Shown here one piece after another: positions 8,232 to 16,616 of a DNA stretch of 64,000 bases (its first letter is position 1; each line of letters starts with the position of its first letter). The stretch covers positions 370,892-434,891 of the forward strand of contig NZ_BSTL01000001.1 of assembly GCF_030269485.1 (NCBI RefSeq). Direction: 5' to 3'. Made by a program: the position numbers and the translations under genes. The DNA comes from Actinoplanes sp. NBRC 103695. GTDB taxonomy: Bacteria > Actinomycetota > Actinomycetes > Mycobacteriales > Micromonosporaceae. A model generated the notes under the pieces. The model was not told the DNA's origin. It searched no databases and saw only the letters and a program-made list of their open reading frames with translations.

Positions 8232-9065
8232 ATGACCCTCGCGCTGGAACGGCCCGTCGTCCTGCGCCCTCGGCGGCCGGGCGTGGCGGCGGCCTCGGTC
8301 TTCCTGGCGGTGGCGCTGCTCGCCGCGCTGTGGCCGGGGCTGCTGGCCGCCGACCCGCTCGCCGCCGACCCGTTCCACGTGCTGGAGGCGCCGAGCGCGG
8401 CGCACTGGTTCGGCACCGACCAGCTCGGCCGGGACGTGTTCGACCGGGTGGTGCACGGCGCCCGGCACTCGCTGGCGATCGGCCTGGCGGCGGTCGGCAT
8501 CGCGGTGTTCGCGGGCGTGCTGCTCGGACTGCTGGCCGGGCTGTCCCACCGGTTCGCCGACGAGGCGCTGAGCCGGTCCTTCGACGCGCTGTCGGCGTTC
8601 CCGTTGCTGCTGCTGGCGCTGCTGTTCATCGCGATCACCGGTCCGGGCAGTGTCAGCCTGGTGGTGGCCATCGGCCTCGCCACCCTGCCCACCTACGCGC
8701 GGGTGATCCGGACCCAGACCTTTGTGGTACGCCGGGCCGGATACGTCACCGAGGCCGTGGCGTTCGGCGCCTCGCGTGCTCGCCTGGTGCTGCGCCACGT
8801 CCTGCCGAACGTGCTCGGGCCGCTGCCGATCCTGGCGATGATCGGCCTGGGCGAGGCGATCCTGGCGGCCGCGGGGCTGAGCTTCCTCGGCATGGGACCG
8901 CAGCCGCCCTCGCCGGAATGGGGCGCGATGATCTCCGAGGGCCGCGGCTATCTGCGCATCGCCTGGTGGGCCTCGGTGCTGCCGGGCATGGCCGTGACCC
9001 TCACGGTCATCTCGCTGACGGTGGCCGGTCGATATCTGCAGCGCCGGTTCGAGGGGCGTGCCTGA
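8232..9065 (+). CDS. ABC transporter permease, DppC type
   Basis: 277 residues, ATG 3 bp after the DppB stop. It has about six membrane helices, the DppC signature HWFGTDQLGRDVFDRVVHGA near residue 60, and the EAA loop AVAFGASRARLVLRHVLPN followed by GLSFLGMGPQPPSPEWG. It pairs with the DppB-type permease; energy comes from the double ATPase encoded immediately downstream. Confidence 0.93.
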   Translation: MTLALERPVVLRPRRPGVAAASVFLAVALLAALWPGLLAADPLAADPFHVLEAPSAAHWFGTDQLGRDVFDRVVHGARHSLAIGLAAVGIAVFAGVLLGLLAGLSHRFADEALSRSFDALSAFPLLLLALLFIAITGPGSVSLVVAIGLATLPTYARVIRTQTFVVRRAGYVTEAVAFGASRARLVLRHVLPNVLGPLPILAMIGLGEAILAAAGLSFLGMGPQPPSPEWGAMISEGRGYLRIAWWASVLPGMAVTLTVISLTVAGRYLQRRFEGRA

Positions 9066-10573
9066 TGAGCGCGCTGGTCGAGGTCGAGGATCTTCATGTC
9101 ACGTTCGGCGACGTTCAGGCGGTGCGGGGGATCAGTTTCGCCGTCGAGCCGGGCGAGTGCGTGGCGATCGTGGGGGAGTCCGGGTCGGGGAAGAGCGTCA
9201 CCGCTCGTACCCTCGTGGGTCTTGCCGGACCCGGCGCCGAGGTCCGCGCCGCCGCACTCACCCTGGACGGCCGCGACGCCCGCGGTTTCGCCGAGCGCGA
9301 CTGGCGCCGGGTGCGAGGCGGCTTCGCCGGGCTGGTGTTGCAGGACGCCCTGGTCTCGCTCGACCCGCTGCGCAGCATCGGCGCGGAGATCGGGGAGGTG
9401 CTGCGCGAGCACCAGGTCGACGGGGAGGTGGTCCGGCTCCTCGCCGATGTGCACGTGCCCGAGCCCGAGCGCAGGGCGAAGCAGTATCCACATCAGCTCT
9501 CCGGTGGGCTGCGGCAACGAGCACTGATCGCCTCGGCCATCGCCGCGTCGCCGCCGCTGCTGATCGCCGACGAGCCGACCACCGCGCTCGACGTCACCGT
9601 GCAGGCGCGCATCCTCGGGCTGCTCGGCGAACTCAAGGAGGCCGGACGGACGCTGCTGCTGATCAGCCACGACCTGGCCGTGGTGGCGAAACTCGCCGAT
9701 CGCGTGCTCGTCATGAAGGACGGCCAGATCGTGGAGAGCGGCACGGCCGGCATGCTGCGCGCGGGCGCTCGGCATCCGTACACCAAGCAGTTGGTCGCGG
9801 CGGCCGAACTGCACCCCCGTGCCGCGACGAAGCGGCCCTCCACCGGAGTGGTGGCGGAGGTCCGGGGATTCCGGAAGGACTACGGCAGGCACACGGTCGC
9901 CCGGGACGTCGACCTGACCGTGCACCGCGGCGAGATCGTCGGGCTGGTCGGCGAGTCCGGGTCGGGCAAGACGACCGTGGCGCACGCGCTCTTCGGCCTG
10001 GTGGAGCCGACCGCCGGGGAGATCACGTTCGAGGACGGGCCGTGGTCCGGCGTACCCGAGCGCCGCCGGCGGCCGCGGAGACGGAAGCTCCAGCTGATCT
10101 CGCAGGACCCGCTGTCGTCCTTCGATCCACGCTGGACGGTGCGCAGGATCGTCGGCGAGGCCACCGGCACCCCGCTGCCGTTCCTGGAGCGTGTCGGGCT
10201 GACGGCGGACGTGCTGGACCGCTATCCCCGGCAGCTCTCCGGCGGGCAGCGGCAGCGGGTCGCGATCGCCCGGGCCATCGCGCCGCGCCCCAGCCTGATC
10301 GTCTGCGACGAGCCGGTCTCCGCGCTGGACGTCTCGGTGCAGGCGCAGGTGCTCGGCCTCCTGGCCGGGATCCGCGCCGAGGACGGCACCGCGCTGCTGT
10401 TCATCTCGCACGACCTGGCCGTGATCCGGCACCTCGCCGATCGGGTGCTGGTGATGAAGGACGGCGCGGTCGTCGAGGAAGGACCGGTGGAGCGCGTGTT
10501 CGCGGCCCCGGAGCACGAGTACACCCGAGCGCTGCTGGCGGCGGCGCCGACCCTGGAGGTGGCGGCACCATGA
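9065..10573 (+). CDS. Fused ABC ATPase (DppD-DppF tandem)
   Basis: 502 residues from ATG 9065, overlapping the previous stop by 1 bp (TGATG). Two complete nucleotide-binding domains are joined. NBD1 (1-255) has Walker A GESGSGKS, signature LSGGLRQR, Walker B LLIADEPTTALD and H-loop SHD. NBD2 (265-495) has Walker A GESGSGKT, Q-loop ISQDPLSSFDP, signature LSGGQRQR and Walker B LIVCDEPVSALD. Both halves have the RHPYTKQL/EHEYTRAL element of oligopeptide-type ATPases. A single polypeptide therefore replaces separate DppD and DppF. It energises the importer of this operon. NBD1's LSGGL is a slight departure from LSGGQ. Confidence 0.93.
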   Translation: MSALVEVEDLHVTFGDVQAVRGISFAVEPGECVAIVGESGSGKSVTARTLVGLAGPGAEVRAAALTLDGRDARGFAERDWRRVRGGFAGLVLQDALVSLDPLRSIGAEIGEVLREHQVDGEVVRLLADVHVPEPERRAKQYPHQLSGGLRQRALIASAIAASPPLLIADEPTTALDVTVQARILGLLGELKEAGRTLLLISHDLAVVAKLADRVLVMKDGQIVESGTAGMLRAGARHPYTKQLVAAAELHPRAATKRPSTGVVAEVRGFRKDYGRHTVARDVDLTVHRGEIVGLVGESGSGKTTVAHALFGLVEPTAGEITFEDGPWSGVPERRRRPRRRKLQLISQDPLSSFDPRWTVRRIVGEATGTPLPFLERVGLTADVLDRYPRQLSGGQRQRVAIARAIAPRPSLIVCDEPVSALDVSVQAQVLGLLAGIRAEDGTALLFISHDLAVIRHLADRVLVMKDGAVVEEGPVERVFAAPEHEYTRALLAAAPTLEVAAP

Positions 10574-11511
10574 CCTTCTCCCTCGGCGTCCTGCTGGACG
10601 CCCGATCCTTCGACGCGGACGAGTGGGTCCGCCTGGCCACGCTGGCCGACGAGGCGCGGCTGGACTACGTCACCATCGAGGACACCTTCGGATCGGATCC
10701 GGCACGGCCGGAGGCGTCCCTGGTGGCGGCGCGGCTGGCCCCGGTGACCCGGCACGTCGGGCTGGTGCCGGTGCTGACCACCACGCACACCGAGCCGTTC
10801 CACCTGTCCACCGCGCTGGCCACGGTCGACTGGGTGAGCCGCGGCCGCGGTGGCTGGCAGGTCCGGGTGTCCGGGCGGCCGGAGGAGGCGAAACTGCTCG
10901 GGCGCCGCTCTTCGTTGCCGGCAGAGGAGCTCTTCGCCGAGGCGGCCGACGTGGTCGAGGTGGTGCGGCGGCTCTGGGACAGCTGGCAGGACGACGCGAT
11001 CATCGCCGACGTCGCCACCGGGCGCTTCATCGACCGGGACCGGTTGCACTACATCGACTTCGAGGGGAAGTACTTCTCGGTCCGCGGGCCGTCGATCGTG
11101 CCCCGGCCGCCGCAGGGACAGCTGCCGGTCTTCGCGCTGGCGCACACGGCCGAGGTGCACGAGTTCGCCACCCGGGTCGCCGACGTCGTCATCGTCACGC
11201 CGGCGCCCGGCGCCCTCGAACTGCCCGGCGTCGCCGACGTGGTGTTCTCGCCGGGCGCCGCGATCGAGTCCGACGCGCACGTGCACACCGGGTCGGTCGG
11301 CGAACTGGCCGACCTGCTGGCCGGCTGGCACACCCTGGGGGCGACGGGCGCGCGGGTGCGGGCCGGCGATCACCTCGAGGCCGTCACCGGCGAGCTGGTG
11401 CCGCTGCTGCGGGAGCGTGGCCTGTTCGAGCCGCGCGGCGGCACCCTGCGGGAACGGCTCGGCCTGCCGACCGCGACCAACCGATACGTGCAGGAGGCCC
11501 GCGTTGCCTAA
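10570..11511 (+). CDS. LLM-class flavin-dependent monooxygenase (1 of 4 in operon)
   Basis: 313 residues, ATG overlapping the ATPase stop by 4 bp. It is a luciferase-like TIM barrel: FSLGVLLDARSFDADEWVRL, DYVTIEDTFG, TRHVGLVPVLTTTHTEPFH, ALATVDWVSRGRGGWQV and FEGKYFSVRGPSIVPRPPQG. These are hallmarks of the NtaA/SnaA/SoxA branch, which uses FMNH2 supplied by a separate reductase. It is shorter than its neighbour (421 aa) and its C-terminal half is reduced. Expected role: oxidative C-S or C-N cleavage of the imported compound. Confidence 0.85.
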   Translation: MTFSLGVLLDARSFDADEWVRLATLADEARLDYVTIEDTFGSDPARPEASLVAARLAPVTRHVGLVPVLTTTHTEPFHLSTALATVDWVSRGRGGWQVRVSGRPEEAKLLGRRSSLPAEELFAEAADVVEVVRRLWDSWQDDAIIADVATGRFIDRDRLHYIDFEGKYFSVRGPSIVPRPPQGQLPVFALAHTAEVHEFATRVADVVIVTPAPGALELPGVADVVFSPGAAIESDAHVHTGSVGELADLLAGWHTLGATGARVRAGDHLEAVTGELVPLLRERGLFEPRGGTLRERLGLPTATNRYVQEARVA

Positions 11512-12769
11512 GCAAGTGATCCTCGCCGCCCACTTCCCGGGCGTGAACAACACGACCGTCTGGAGCGATCCGGCCGCCGGGAGCCAGATCGACTTCGCCT
11601 CCTTCGAGCACCTGGCCCGCACCGCCGAGCGCGGCAAGTTCGACTTCTTCTTCCTCGCCGAGGGTCTCGCGCTGCGGGAACAGCGCGGGCGGATCCACGA
11701 CCTGGACGTGGTCGGGCGGCCGGACACGCTCACCGTGCTGTCCGCGCTGGCCGCCGTCACCACGCACCTGGGCCTGGCCGGCACCCTCAACGCCACCTTC
11801 CACGAGCCGTACGAGCTGGCCCGTCAGCTCGCCACCCTGGACCACCTGTCCGGCGGCCGGGCGGCGTGGAACGTGGTCACGTCCTCCGGCCCGTTCTTCG
11901 GCGCCAACTTCCGCCGCGGCGGCTTCCTGCCGTACGAGAAGCGCTACGAGCGGGCGGGGGAGTTCATCCGGACCGCCAAGGAATTGTGGGACACCGGCGG
12001 CGGCGAGTTCGCGCACCGCGGCGACCAGTTCGACATCGAGGGCCGGTTCGGGATCCCGCGCAGCCCGCAGGGGTACCCGGTGATCCTCCAGGCCGGCGAC
12101 TCGGACGGCGGCCGCGAGCTGGCCGCCGCCAACGCGGATGCGGTCTTCTCCCGGCACCATCAGCTGGAGGACGCCCAGGAGTTCTACCGCGACATCAAGG
12201 GACGGCTCCCTCGTTACGGGCGTACCCCGGAAAGCTTGAAGATCATCCCGGGCGTGTCCTTCGTCCTGGGTGACACCGACGCCGACGCCGCCGAGAAAGC
12301 GCACCACATCCGCCGCCAGCAGGTCAGCCCGCAGACCGCGATCCTGCTGCTGGAGCAGGTGTGGAACCGGGACCTGTCGGCCTACGACGCGGAGGGGCCG
12401 CTGCCGGACGTCGACCCGCTGGACGGCGAGACCACGATCATCCAGGGCCGCGCCGGCCAGTTCGCCGACCGCCTCGACACGGCCGCCGAGTGGCGTGCCC
12501 GCGCCGAGCAGAAGAACCTCAGCATCCGCGAGCTGATCATCGAGGTGACCGGCCGGCAGAACTTCATCGGCACACCGGAGCGGGTCGCCTCGTCCTTGAA
12601 CGAGTACGTGCAGACCGACGCCTGCGACGGCTTCATCCTGGTGCCACACCTGACGCCCGGCGGCCTGGACGAGTTCGTCGACACCGTGGTGCCGCTGCTC
12701 CAGGAACGCGGCGTCCTCCGCACCGACTACGAGACCACGACCCTGCGCGGACACCTGGGGCTCGCATGA
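11504..12769 (+). CDS. NtaA/SnaA/DszA-family FMNH2-dependent monooxygenase
   Basis: 421 residues from TTG 11504, preceded by GGAGG at 11493-11497 and overlapping the previous gene by 8 bp. Family landmarks are HFPGVNNTTVWSDP, FDFFFLAEGLALRE, TTHLGLAGTLNATFHEPYEL, HLSGGRAAWNVVTSS, YERAGEFIRTAKELWD and VILQAGDSDGGRELAA. Homologues include nitrilotriacetate, dibenzothiophene-sulfone and pristinamycin monooxygenases; all need reduced FMN. In this operon it likely attacks a sulfur compound. The exact substrate cannot be read from sequence. Confidence 0.92.
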   Translation: MPKQVILAAHFPGVNNTTVWSDPAAGSQIDFASFEHLARTAERGKFDFFFLAEGLALREQRGRIHDLDVVGRPDTLTVLSALAAVTTHLGLAGTLNATFHEPYELARQLATLDHLSGGRAAWNVVTSSGPFFGANFRRGGFLPYEKRYERAGEFIRTAKELWDTGGGEFAHRGDQFDIEGRFGIPRSPQGYPVILQAGDSDGGRELAAANADAVFSRHHQLEDAQEFYRDIKGRLPRYGRTPESLKIIPGVSFVLGDTDADAAEKAHHIRRQQVSPQTAILLLEQVWNRDLSAYDAEGPLPDVDPLDGETTIIQGRAGQFADRLDTAAEWRARAEQKNLSIRELIIEVTGRQNFIGTPERVASSLNEYVQTDACDGFILVPHLTPGGLDEFVDTVVPLLQERGVLRTDYETTTLRGHLGLA

Positions 12770-13779
12770 AATTCCTGTTACTGACCCTGATCACGCACAC
12801 CGACCCGACGCAGTCGGCCGCGCACCGCCTCCGTGAGGTCGTCGACAACGCGGTGCTCGGCGAAGAGCTCGGATTCGACGGGTACGCCGTGGGCGAGCGT
12901 CACGAGCGCCCGTTCATCTCGTCCGCGCCCCCGGTCGTGCTCAGCCACATCGCCGCGAAGACGTCGCGCATCGAACTGTGGACCGGCGTCACCACGCTCA
13001 GCCTGCTCGACCCGGTGCGCGCCTTCGAGGACTACTCGACGCTGGACAACCTCTCCGGCGGGCGCCTGACGCTGATCATCGGCAAGGGCAACGGCGCGGC
13101 GCAGGCCAAGCTCTTCCACGTCACCACCGACGACCAGTGGGACCGCAACCGGGAGAGCTACGAGCTGTTCCGCCGCCTGTGGGCTTCGCCCTCGGTCACC
13201 TGGGAGGGGCGGTTCCGCCCGTCGCTGACCGACGCGGAGACATGGCCACGCCCGTTGCAGCCCTCGCTGACGGTGTGGCACGGGAGCGCCACCAGCCGCG
13301 AGTCGGTCGACCTCGCCGCGCAGTACGGCGACCCGCTCTTCTCGGCCAACGTCACCAACCCGATCGAGCCGTACGCCGAGCTCATCGACTACTACCGGGA
13401 GCGCTGGGCGCACCACGGCCACGACCCGGCCGCGATCCGGATCGGCGCCGGATCGGCCGGCTACTACGCGGCCCGCACCTCGCAGGAGGCGATCGAGACG
13501 TACCGCCCGATCTTCAACGCCCGCCTCGCGATGTTCGCCAAGCTCGGCCTCGCACCGGTCTTCCCGACCCTGGAGGACGCGATCGAGCGCAGCTCCATCC
13601 TGGTCGGCAGCCCGGAGCAGGTGGTCGACAAGATCGGCCGTTACCACGAGCGGTTCGGCCACCAGGTGATGCATCTGCACGCCGACGGGGACGGTCTGAC
13701 CGACAAACAGCATCGGGCCACGCTCGAACTGTTCCAGAGTGAGATCGCGCCCGCCGTACGCCCGCTGCAAGGGAGGTAG
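12766..13779 (+). CDS. LLM-class flavin-dependent oxidoreductase (3 of 4 in operon)
   Basis: 337 residues, ATG overlapping the upstream stop by 4 bp. A luciferase-like fold: GFDGYAVGERHERPFISSAP, SRIELWTGVTTLSLLDPVRA, LDNLSGGRLTLIIGKGNG and a C-terminal SSILVGSPEQVVDKIGRYH typical of F420/FMN LLM enzymes. It differs clearly in sequence from the other three in the operon, so these are not recent duplicates. Probably an FMNH2 monooxygenase acting on a related or subsequent intermediate. Confidence 0.88.
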   Translation: MKFLLLTLITHTDPTQSAAHRLREVVDNAVLGEELGFDGYAVGERHERPFISSAPPVVLSHIAAKTSRIELWTGVTTLSLLDPVRAFEDYSTLDNLSGGRLTLIIGKGNGAAQAKLFHVTTDDQWDRNRESYELFRRLWASPSVTWEGRFRPSLTDAETWPRPLQPSLTVWHGSATSRESVDLAAQYGDPLFSANVTNPIEPYAELIDYYRERWAHHGHDPAAIRIGAGSAGYYAARTSQEAIETYRPIFNARLAMFAKLGLAPVFPTLEDAIERSSILVGSPEQVVDKIGRYHERFGHQVMHLHADGDGLTDKQHRATLELFQSEIAPAVRPLQGR

Positions 13780-13781
13780 TC

Positions 13782-14891
13782 ATGCCCGTACCCCTGTCGA
13801 TCCTCGATCTCGCCCCGCTGGTCTCCGGCGGCACCGCGAGTGACGCGCTGCGCCGGACCATCGACCTGGCCCGGCGGGCCGAGGAGTTCGGGTACGCCCG
13901 CTACTGGGTGGCCGAGCATCACTTCACCGCCGGCGTGGCGAGCTCACAGCCGGCGCTGCTGCTCGGGCAGATCGCCGCGCACACGTCGCGGATCCGGCTG
14001 GGTTCCGGGGCGGTGCAGACCGGCCACCAGACCCCGCTGACGATCGTGGAGCAGTTCGGCCTGATCGACGCCCTCCACCCGGGCCGCTTCGACCTCGGCA
14101 TCGGCCGCTCCGGCCAGCGCCGATCCGCTGGGTCTGATGCCGTTTCAGAAGAACCCGTAGCCCGGATCGTCGACGGTCTCCTGATTCCGGCGCCGTTCTC
14201 GTTCGCGCCGCTGCTCGCCTCGTCGCGGTTCGCGCTCTCCGCCCGCCTGCTCCAGCAGCCGGGCGCCGAGGGCCCCGACCTCCCCGAGGTGCTGGACGAC
14301 ATCCAGGCGCTGCTGACCACCGGGATCACCGACGACGAGGGCAACGAGGCGCACGCGGTGCCCGGTGAGGGCGCCGACCTCGAGATCTGGATCCTGGGAT
14401 CGAGCGGTGGCCTGAGCGCCCGGGTCGCGGGGGAGCGTGGCCTGCCCTTCGCGGCGAACTACCACGTCGCGCCGGCCGCGATCCTCGAGGCGGTCGAGGC
14501 CTACCGGGCCGCGTTCCGGCCCTCGGCCGGGCTGTCCGAGCCGAGGGTGATGGTCTCCGCCGACGTGGTGGTCGCCGACGACGACGAGACCGCCCGCCAC
14601 CTGGCCACGCCGTACGGCCCGTGGGTGCGCAGCATCCGCACCGGCCAGGGCGCGATCCCGTTCCCGTCGCCCGAGGAGGCCGTGGCCTTCGAGTGGAGCG
14701 ACGCGGACCGGGACCTGGTGGCCGACCGGATCGCGACGCAGTTCGTCGGCTCGCCGCCGACCGTGGCCGAGCGCCTCCGCACCCTGCAACGGGTCACGGG
14801 AGCCGACGAGCTGCTGGTCACCACCATCACCCACGAGCACGCCGACCGGGTGCGCTCCTTCGAGCTGCTCGCCAAGGAGTGGCAGAGCTAA
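13782..14891 (+). CDS. LLM-class flavin-dependent oxidoreductase (4 of 4 in operon)
   Basis: 369 residues, ATG 2 bp after the previous stop with GGGAGG just upstream. The MsnO8/luxA-like subgroup is indicated by LSILDLAPLVSGGTASDALR, RYWVAEHHFTAGVASSQPAL, TSRIRLGSGAVQTGHQTPL, VEQFGLIDALHPGRFDLGIG and EIWILGSSGGLSARVAGERG. It is the last gene of the operon. Its TAA overlaps the TAG of the convergent LURP-one gene in a CTAA tetranucleotide, so no terminator can lie between them. Confidence 0.88.
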   Translation: MPVPLSILDLAPLVSGGTASDALRRTIDLARRAEEFGYARYWVAEHHFTAGVASSQPALLLGQIAAHTSRIRLGSGAVQTGHQTPLTIVEQFGLIDALHPGRFDLGIGRSGQRRSAGSDAVSEEPVARIVDGLLIPAPFSFAPLLASSRFALSARLLQQPGAEGPDLPEVLDDIQALLTTGITDDEGNEAHAVPGEGADLEIWILGSSGGLSARVAGERGLPFAANYHVAPAAILEAVEAYRAAFRPSAGLSEPRVMVSADVVVADDDETARHLATPYGPWVRSIRTGQGAIPFPSPEEAVAFEWSDADRDLVADRIATQFVGSPPTVAERLRTLQRVTGADELLVTTITHEHADRVRSFELLAKEWQS

Positions 14892-15391
14892 TCGTCCTTG
14901 TCGTCCTTCTTCTTCTCCTGGCGCTCCAGGGCCAGATCCAGGGCGAGGACGCTGCCGACGATCAGCAGGGGATCCTCGCCGGGGCTGACCTGGACCGCGT
15001 AGGTGTCCCGGATGGTCAGCCAGCGCTTGGACACGGCGGCCACCTCGGCGCCGCCGCGCTCGATCACGTACTCGTGGTCGAGCAGGTCACCCTTCATCTC
15101 CAGGTCGTCGGGGCCGGGGACGTCGATGGTGAACTTGTCCCGGAACGGGGTGAAAAGCTTCTTGCGGACCTCGGCCGCCTTCTCGCCGCCGATCCGGATC
15201 TCGTAGGTCGGCCGCATCGCGACCAGGTGGCGATGCACGGTGGCCAGCTCGTTACCGGCCGGATCCTCGATCACCACCTTGTCGCGTACGCTCAGCACCT
15301 TGCCGTCGACCCGGAAAACCTTGACGCCGTTCTCGTCGAGCACGTCGAAGTCGTCGCCTATCGAGAAGAACTTCTCCCTGATCACAAACAT
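14888..15391 (-). CDS. LURP-one-related (YxjI/scramblase-like) protein
   Basis: 167 residues: MFVIREKFFSIGDDFDVLDE, VFRVDGKVLSVRDKVVIED, then PTYEIRIGG, FRDKFTIDVPGPDDLEMKGD and AVSKRWLTIRDTYAVQV. These alternating strands are the Tubby-like LOR (DUF567/YxjI) fold. Function in bacteria is undefined; the family is soluble and thought to bind lipid or act as a scaffold. The C-terminus is a highly charged tail (ERQEKKKDDKDD). It is monocistronic and convergent with the sulfur operon. Confidence 0.85.
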   Translation of the reverse strand: MFVIREKFFSIGDDFDVLDENGVKVFRVDGKVLSVRDKVVIEDPAGNELATVHRHLVAMRPTYEIRIGGEKAAEVRKKLFTPFRDKFTIDVPGPDDLEMKGDLLDHEYVIERGGAEVAAVSKRWLTIRDTYAVQVSPGEDPLLIVGSVLALDLALERQEKKKDDKDD

Positions 15392-15497
15392 GGTCCGATT
15401 CTGCGCCTACCGTGGCGGTTGGGCACGCATCGACCTGACCCTGTACTCTCCCCGGTCGAGCTGTTGACCATGTCGCCGATCCTCAGGGGCCGCCTCG

Positions 15498-16616
15498 ATG
15501 GGCAAGAAGGCACGCAAGTCGCCGGTATGGGCGGTTGTCACGCTTGTGCTCGGTTCGTTGCTGACCGTGGGCGGCGCCGGTGGCGCCATCGCGGGTCAGA
15601 CACTGGCCGCCCGGTACGCCGGGGCGGTCCAGACCGAGGACCTGTTCGGTGACGGTGGCGCGACCACCGCGGAAGAGGCCAAGAGCGACATCAAGGGACC
15701 GCTGAACTTCCTGCTGGTCGGCATCGACCCGCGGAAGCCGGAGACGCCGCCGCTGGCCGACTCCATCATGGTCGTGCACATCCCGGCGAGCCTGGACTCG
15801 GCCTACATCTTCTCGGTGCCGCGCGACACCTACGTGACCATCCCGGCCTTCGCCAAGGCCGGCGTCGGCGAGCAGCGCGGCAAGATCAACGGCGCGATGT
15901 CGATCGGCAGCGACGTGCCCGGCCCCGGCCTGCCCAGCGCCGTCCAAGGCTTCGAACTGCTCAGCAAGACGGTCTCGCAGCTGACCGGCATCAAGAAGTT
16001 CGACGCCGGCGCGATCATCAACTTCGACGGCTTCAAGAAGGTCGTCGACGCGATGGGCGGCATCGACCTGTACGTCGACGAGCGCACCGAGTCCGAGCAC
16101 CTCGCCCCGAACGGCAAGGGCCGCCCCTACCAGCCGCGGGGCAAGAATGACGAGCACCCGTACCGGGGTCCGAAAAAGGTCTACGAGGTCGGCAACAAGC
16201 ACTTCAAGGGCTGGGAGGCGCTCGACTTCGCCCGCCAGCGGTACGGCCTGAAGGGCACCGACTACGGCCGGCAGCGGCACCAGCAGCAGGTGCTGAAGGC
16301 CATCGCCAAGAAGGCGGGCAGCGGCGACGTGGTCGCCAACCCGGTCAAGCTGGACAAGGTGCTGACCGCGGCCGGCAAGTCGCTGACCTTCAACGGCCGA
16401 GGCCGGTCGGTGCTCGACTACGCCCTCGCCCTCAAGGGTCTGCGTCCCGACAACATCACCACGATCAAGCTGATCGGCGGCGGCTACTACGAGAACGGCA
16501 AGTACGCGGGCGAGAAACTGGTGCCGGAGACCGACCAGCTCTTCGAGTCGATCCGCACCGAGAAGATCGACGAATTCCTGATCGGTCACCCGCAGTTCAT
16601 CAACGCCGAGAAGTAG
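15498..16616 (+). CDS. LytR-CpsA-Psr (LCP) family phosphotransferase
   Basis: 372 residues. A short basic N-terminus and one membrane helix (WAVVTLVLGSLLTVGGAGGA, residues 10-34) precede an extracytoplasmic LCP domain with LNFLLVGIDPR, LADSIMVVHI, SVPRDTYVTIP, INFDGFKKVVDAMGGIDLYV and the arginine-rich DFARQRYGLKGTDYGRQRHQ. LCP enzymes transfer lipid-linked glycopolymers (teichoic acid, arabinogalactan-like polymers) to peptidoglycan. The conserved Asp and Arg of the pyrophosphate site are present. Its 3' end overlaps the convergent beta-propeller gene by 17 bp. Confidence 0.92.
   Translation: MGKKARKSPVWAVVTLVLGSLLTVGGAGGAIAGQTLAARYAGAVQTEDLFGDGGATTAEEAKSDIKGPLNFLLVGIDPRKPETPPLADSIMVVHIPASLDSAYIFSVPRDTYVTIPAFAKAGVGEQRGKINGAMSIGSDVPGPGLPSAVQGFELLSKTVSQLTGIKKFDAGAIINFDGFKKVVDAMGGIDLYVDERTESEHLAPNGKGRPYQPRGKNDEHPYRGPKKVYEVGNKHFKGWEALDFARQRYGLKGTDYGRQRHQQQVLKAIAKKAGSGDVVANPVKLDKVLTAAGKSLTFNGRGRSVLDYALALKGLRPDNITTIKLIGGGYYENGKYAGEKLVPETDQLFESIRTEKIDEFLIGHPQFINAEK

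Noticed and set aside
7158..8798. 546-aa minus-strand open frame over the permease genes
   Set aside because: Gln/Arg/His-rich composition with no domain, antisense to two well-defined ABC permeases.
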